Shown here piece by piece: positions 22,929 through 24,293 of a DNA stretch of 24,293 nucleotides. The DNA comes from DAIMZM01 sp036733985 (GTDB lineage Bacteria > Bacillota > Dehalobacteriia > UBA4068), in assembly GCA_036733985.1 (NCBI GenBank), contig DAIMZM010000027.1, positions 1 to 24,293 on the forward strand, in the 5' to 3' direction. The stretch's first letter is position 1; each line of letters opens with the position of its first letter. A program made the translations under genes and the position numbers. The notes below the pieces were generated by a model, which was given only the letters and a program-made list of their open reading frames with translations, searched no databases and was not told where the DNA came from.

Positions 22929-23756
22929 ATGGGAAATGTAGCGATCGAAAGCATAGCGGAAAAAATCGTCAGCAAGCTGATCCAGCGCTCCCGCCAGCTG
23001 CTGCTGGTCTATTCCGGCAGCCCTCTGGGCCTGAGCGAGATCCATCCCCAGCTGAAACGTTTGCATGACGAGGGATACTCTTTCAGCCTCTATGCCTCGG
23101 AGGCTGCCCGGCAGATCCTGGATATCCCCCGTATCTGCCGGGAGCTGGGGGCTGCGGATGATGGGGCGGAGGGCAACTATAAGCGTTTCCTCAGCCAGGG
23201 CACAGCCATCCTGATACCGGCGCTGACCCAGAATACCGCGGCTAAGCTGGCCCTGGGCATCAACGATACCCCCCTGGTCAATATCATTTCCGGCGGTTTG
23301 TTCCGAGGTTACGAGGTGGTGGCGTCTACGGAAGGCTGCTGCCCGGCCAGCCCTTCCCGGCGGCAGCTGGGCTTGAACCGGATGACCCCGGCTTACCGGG
23401 ACCTGCTGGCCGGCCACCTGAAAATCCTGCAGGATTTCGGCATGCGCCTGTGCGCGCCGGCCGCCTTCTACGATACCGTGAGGGACGCCGCCCGCCTGCG
23501 TATGGTGCGGGTGGAAAAACCCAGGCAGGAGCGGCTACAATGCGACCCGCCGGCACCGATCAGCACCCCCTTCAGCGCGCCCAGGCCGGAAGCGCTGACC
23601 GGCTCGACCCTGGCCAGGAGCCAGGTCTTCACCCTGGCCGATGTGATAACCGTCAAAAGAGGCGCCAGCCTGGAGCTGCCCATGAACGCGCTGCTGACGC
23701 CTGCGGCAAGAGAGCATGTTAAGGATCTGCAGATCACGATTGTGAGGCGAGGCTGA
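22929..23756 (+). CDS. Flavoprotein-fold protein of pdu operons (lmo1162-like)
   Basis: A 275-residue protein of unknown role. Residues about 20-190 resemble the HFCD/flavoprotein fold (LLLVYSGSPLGLSEIHPQLKRLHDEGYSFSLYASEAARQIL, then AILIPALTQNTAAKLALGINDTPLVNI, like the flavin-binding APxTxNTxAKxAxGxAD motif). The C-terminal 55 residues (VITVKRGASLELPMNALLTPAAREHV) look like a segment seen in other microcompartment-associated proteins. The N terminus (NVAIESIAEKIVSKLIQRS) is amphipathic and might target it to the compartment. A gene at the same place occurs in Listeria pdu operons. ATG 22929 has GGGGAG 7 bases upstream; the frame from 22881 would overlap the EutJ-like gene. It could bind FMN, but this is unproven. 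Confidence 0.75.
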   Translation: MGNVAIESIAEKIVSKLIQRSRQLLLVYSGSPLGLSEIHPQLKRLHDEGYSFSLYASEAARQILDIPRICRELGAADDGAEGNYKRFLSQGTAILIPALTQNTAAKLALGINDTPLVNIISGGLFRGYEVVASTEGCCPASPSRRQLGLNRMTPAYRDLLAGHLKILQDFGMRLCAPAAFYDTVRDAARLRMVRVEKPRQERLQCDPPAPISTPFSAPRPEALTGSTLARSQVFTLADVITVKRGASLELPMNALLTPAAREHVKDLQITIVRRG

Positions 23757-24022
23757 TGTTTTCCGCAATAGTTATCGGGCGGGTGGTTTCCACCGACAAG
23801 CATGACTCCCTGGTGGGGAAAAAACTGATGATGGTCAGGCGTTTGGATGAGAACTACCAGCCCCTGGCGGACGTGCATATTGCCACGGACATGATCGGCG
23901 CGGGCATTGGCGAATGGGTGCTGGTGACCACGGGCAGCTCTGCCCGGCGGGTCTGGCCGGACGACTGCGCCGCGGCGGACGCCACCATCGTCGGCATCAT
24001 CGATCCCCATGAACAGGGCTGA
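23756..24022 (+). CDS. pduN: Shell vertex protein PduN/EutN-like (BMC-P)
   Basis: An 88-residue pentameric vertex protein: AIVIGRVVSTDKHDSLVGKKLMMVRRL, ADVHIATDMIGAGIGEWVLVTTGSSAR, AADATIVGIID. This family caps the corners of the shell, and without it shells do not close properly. Its ATG overlaps the previous stop by one base (TGATG). Confidence 0.94.
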   Translation: MFSAIVIGRVVSTDKHDSLVGKKLMMVRRLDENYQPLADVHIATDMIGAGIGEWVLVTTGSSARRVWPDDCAAADATIVGIIDPHEQG

Positions 24023-24041
24023 ACCAATTGAGGGATAGAAA

Positions 24042-24293
24042 ATGAGCGCTATCTATACCAAAAAAGGGGATAGCGGCCAGACCAGCCTGCTCACTGGCAA
24101 GCGGGTGCCTAAGGACGCGGCCCGGGTGGACGCTTACGGCACCTTCGACGAGCTGGGCAGCGTCCTGGGGCTGGCCCGGATCCATGCGATTTGCAGCCCG
24201 GCCGTGATACGCCGGCTGCAGCAGCGGAATTTTGCCCTCTGCGGCGAGCTGGCCGGCGGGGACAGCGCCACCCTGGACAATGCCATCAGCGAC
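24042..24293 (+). CDS. pduO: PduO-type cobalamin adenosyltransferase (5' part)
   Basis: The first 84 codons of a gene cut by the right edge: MSAIYTKKGDSGQTSLLTGKRVPKDAARVDAYGTFDELGSVLG. This is the N-terminal ATP-binding motif of PduO adenosyltransferases, which make adenosylcobalamin from cob(I)alamin and ATP. It supplies cofactor for PduCDE. GAGGG lies about 9 bases before ATG 24042. Whether the C-terminal heme/GlcG-like domain of some PduO proteins is present cannot be seen. Confidence 0.93.
   Translation, partial: MSAIYTKKGDSGQTSLLTGKRVPKDAARVDAYGTFDELGSVLGLARIHAICSPAVIRRLQQRNFALCGELAGGDSATLDNAISD

Overview
The window looks like a chromosomal segment of an anaerobic Firmicute. The best guess is Negativicutes/Sporomusaceae or a Clostridia relative. 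The basis is the GC-rich B12-dependent diol-utilisation microcompartment locus in a Listeria-like gene order, the BceRS/BceAB-type module, strong AGGAGG ribosome binding sites, sigma-A promoters, and a copper-amine-oxidase-N-type secreted-protein remnant. The genus is inference; no rRNA or species marker is present.

Layout. (1) 1-1974, minus strand: a peptide-antibiotic sensing and detoxification module made of a response regulator, an intramembrane-sensing histidine kinase and the start of an ABC transporter ATPase. A perfect BceR-type operator lies before the ATPase gene and a good promoter before the regulator. (2) 2083-3950: a dispersed repeat, a frameshifted secreted-protein pseudogene, a small YqfO/NIF3-type protein and a CPBP membrane protease, all minus strand. 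(3) 4144-6721: a seven-blade SBBP beta-propeller protein encoded by 195-bp tandem repeats, with a strong terminator. (4) 6743-8295: a decayed junction region with the second copy of the dispersed repeat, a solitary type I-C-like CRISPR repeat between inverted repeats, a MATE efflux gene fragment, and a large serine recombinase that has lost its catalytic domain. (5) 8310-9810: tRNA-Pro(CGG) with its own promoter and terminator, and an AIPR-family gene upstream of it. (6) 9884-24293: the B12-dependent diol/glycerol dehydratase microcompartment (pdu) locus. It contains a minus-strand iron alcohol dehydrogenase (PduQ-like), a divergently transcribed PocR-domain histidine kinase with an AraC-type response regulator, and then a long plus-strand operon in the order pduA, pduB, pduC, pduD, pduE, pduG, pduH, pduK-like, pduL, eutJ-like, a flavoprotein-fold gene, pduN and the start of pduO. 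The operon runs off the right edge.

How it works together. The PocR-domain kinase probably senses the diol or a derived signal and phosphorylates the AraC-type regulator. Similar GGAAAA-type boxes occur in the adh/kinase intergenic region and just before pduA, so both units may share one activator. PduCDE dehydrates 1,2-propanediol (or glycerol) to an aldehyde inside a shell of PduA/B/K/N. PduGH and PduO keep the adenosylcobalamin enzyme active, PduL makes acyl-phosphate, and the alcohol dehydrogenase removes aldehyde as alcohol. Aldehyde dehydrogenase (PduP) and further shell genes are not in the window and are presumably downstream.

The least explained items are the orphan CRISPR repeat, the dispersed repeat pair, a possible Shine-Dalgarno-sequestering leader before pduA, and the flavoprotein-fold gene in the operon.
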